A stretch of 64,000 bases of DNA from G963665545 sp963665545. GTDB taxonomy: Bacteria > Pseudomonadota > Gammaproteobacteria > Xanthomonadales > SZUA-36. Positions 63,503 through 64,000 of this stretch are shown in pieces (positions within the stretch are counted from its first letter, which is position 1; each line of letters opens with the position of its first letter). The translations under genes and the position numbers were made by a program. The notes below the pieces were generated by a model. The model saw nothing but the letters and a program-made list of their open reading frames with translations, made no database searches and was not told the DNA's origin. The stretch covers positions 62,001 through 126,000 of the forward strand of contig CAXXKZ010000017.1 in assembly GCA_963665545.2 (NCBI GenBank), written 5' to 3'.

Positions 63503-64000
63503 ATGAAAATAAAAACCGCCACACTCATCATGGCCGTTGCGCTGGTCAGTTTCGATTTGAGATTCCCTAACCACAGTCTTGCTGCTGACCATCACGCTGG
63601 CGTTTCACAGGTCCTTGTTCATCCGCTGGACGCCAGTGTTGAGGAGCGCTATGTCGAAATCCAGGCTGTGGGCGAATTTCAACGCAGGCCGGCACCCATC
63701 TATCAGCAAATCAGGCTGGAGAAAACCGTGCTGGTGCCGATGCGGGATGGTGTCCTCCTGTCCACCGACATCTACTCTCCGGCGGGTGTGGAGGGACCCC
63801 TGCCGGTCGTGTTGATCCGCCTGCCCTACAACAAGAACCGCTATATCGGCTTTCAAGAGCCTGGGTCCGATGCCCACTTCTGGGCCGGTCACGGTTATCA
63901 CGTCGTGGTCCAGGACATGCGCGGTCGATTCGAGTCCGAAGGTGAATACCTGGTATCGGCGGCTGATCGAGAAGATGGCTACGACACAATCGAGTGGATC
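63503..64000 (+). CDS. CocE/NonD-family X-Pro dipeptidyl-peptidase-like hydrolase (5' part)
   Basis: 166 codons to the window edge. After a signal-like N-terminus (ATLIMAVALVSFDL) comes VLVPMRDGVLLSTDIYSP and LPVVLIRLPYNKNRY, then GYHVVVQDMRGRFESEGEY, the hallmark N-terminal blocks of CocE/NonD acyl hydrolases (S15 family). The Ser nucleophile (GxSYxG) lies beyond the window. Exported, probably acting on esters or peptides. It is the third hydrolase type in this cluster. Confidence 0.88.
   Translation, partial: MKIKTATLIMAVALVSFDLRFPNHSLAADHHAGVSQVLVHPLDASVEERYVEIQAVGEFQRRPAPIYQQIRLEKTVLVPMRDGVLLSTDIYSPAGVEGPLPVVLIRLPYNKNRYIGFQEPGSDAHFWAGHGYHVVVQDMRGRFESEGEYLVSAADREDGYDTIEWI

Overview
The window looks like a gammaproteobacterial chromosome, probably from a marine heterotroph. 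The best evidence is the gene order mutS / cinA / recA / recX / alaS / csrA / tRNA-Ser(GCU) between 7.5 and 17.7 kb, a classic gammaproteobacterial block. This core is embedded in DNA heavily remodelled by insertion sequences. No CRISPR array, rRNA or recognisable defence island was seen.

Layout. 1-7.5 kb is an IS pile-up: the end of an IS256-family element, a PhyH-like gene fragment, a GNAT gene split by an IS21-family element with an exact 8-bp target duplication, and an IS481-like element invaded by a second IS256 copy. 7.5-17.7 kb is the DNA repair and translation core, with a third IS256 copy between csrA and alaS. 17.7-21.7 kb holds a glycine-zipper protein, hslR, an htpG gene beheaded by an IS3-family element, and the end of a Tn3-family transposon. 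21.7-28.3 kb is an accessory metabolic stretch: TonB-dependent receptor, Tat-exported alpha/beta hydrolase, small tyrosine recombinase with paired palindromes, outer-membrane protein and thiolase. 28.4-32.5 kb is an IS481 element split by a fourth IS256 copy, then an integrase and a tRNA-Pro 3' fragment that looks like an attachment site. 32.5-41 kb carries an MBL hydrolase, a 25-residue membrane peptide, a ZIP-like protein, a DUF4212/sodium-solute symporter operon, a TPR protein, a 2OG-Fe(II) oxygenase and a DUF2141 protein. 41-44.2 kb has a palindrome-rich non-coding block, a second IS3 copy and a fifth IS256 copy. 44.2-64 kb is a catabolic/hydrolytic region: serine hydrolases, aspartyl protease, M19 dipeptidase-like protein, amidohydrolase, a pair of acyl-CoA dehydrogenases, a hybrid histidine kinase, alpha/beta hydrolases, a TetR regulator with a clear operator, a CPBP protease gene with a stop codon at a catalytic Glu, and the start of a CocE-type hydrolase.

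Two themes cut across the annotation. First, nine gene remnants can be tied to precise mobile-element events through terminal repeats and target duplications; several junctions lack duplications and so record deletions or recombination between copies. Second, eight genes carry a reading-frame break that removal of one base from a short homopolymer would repair, always in the same (+1) direction. That pattern is as compatible with systematic sequencing error as with decay, so these genes should not be called dead without read-level checking.

The accessory genes (receptor, exported hydrolases, thiolase, acyl-CoA dehydrogenase pair, amidohydrolase, symporter) suggest uptake and beta-oxidation-like breakdown of organic acids or larger carbon skeletons, but no specific substrate can be read from the sequence.
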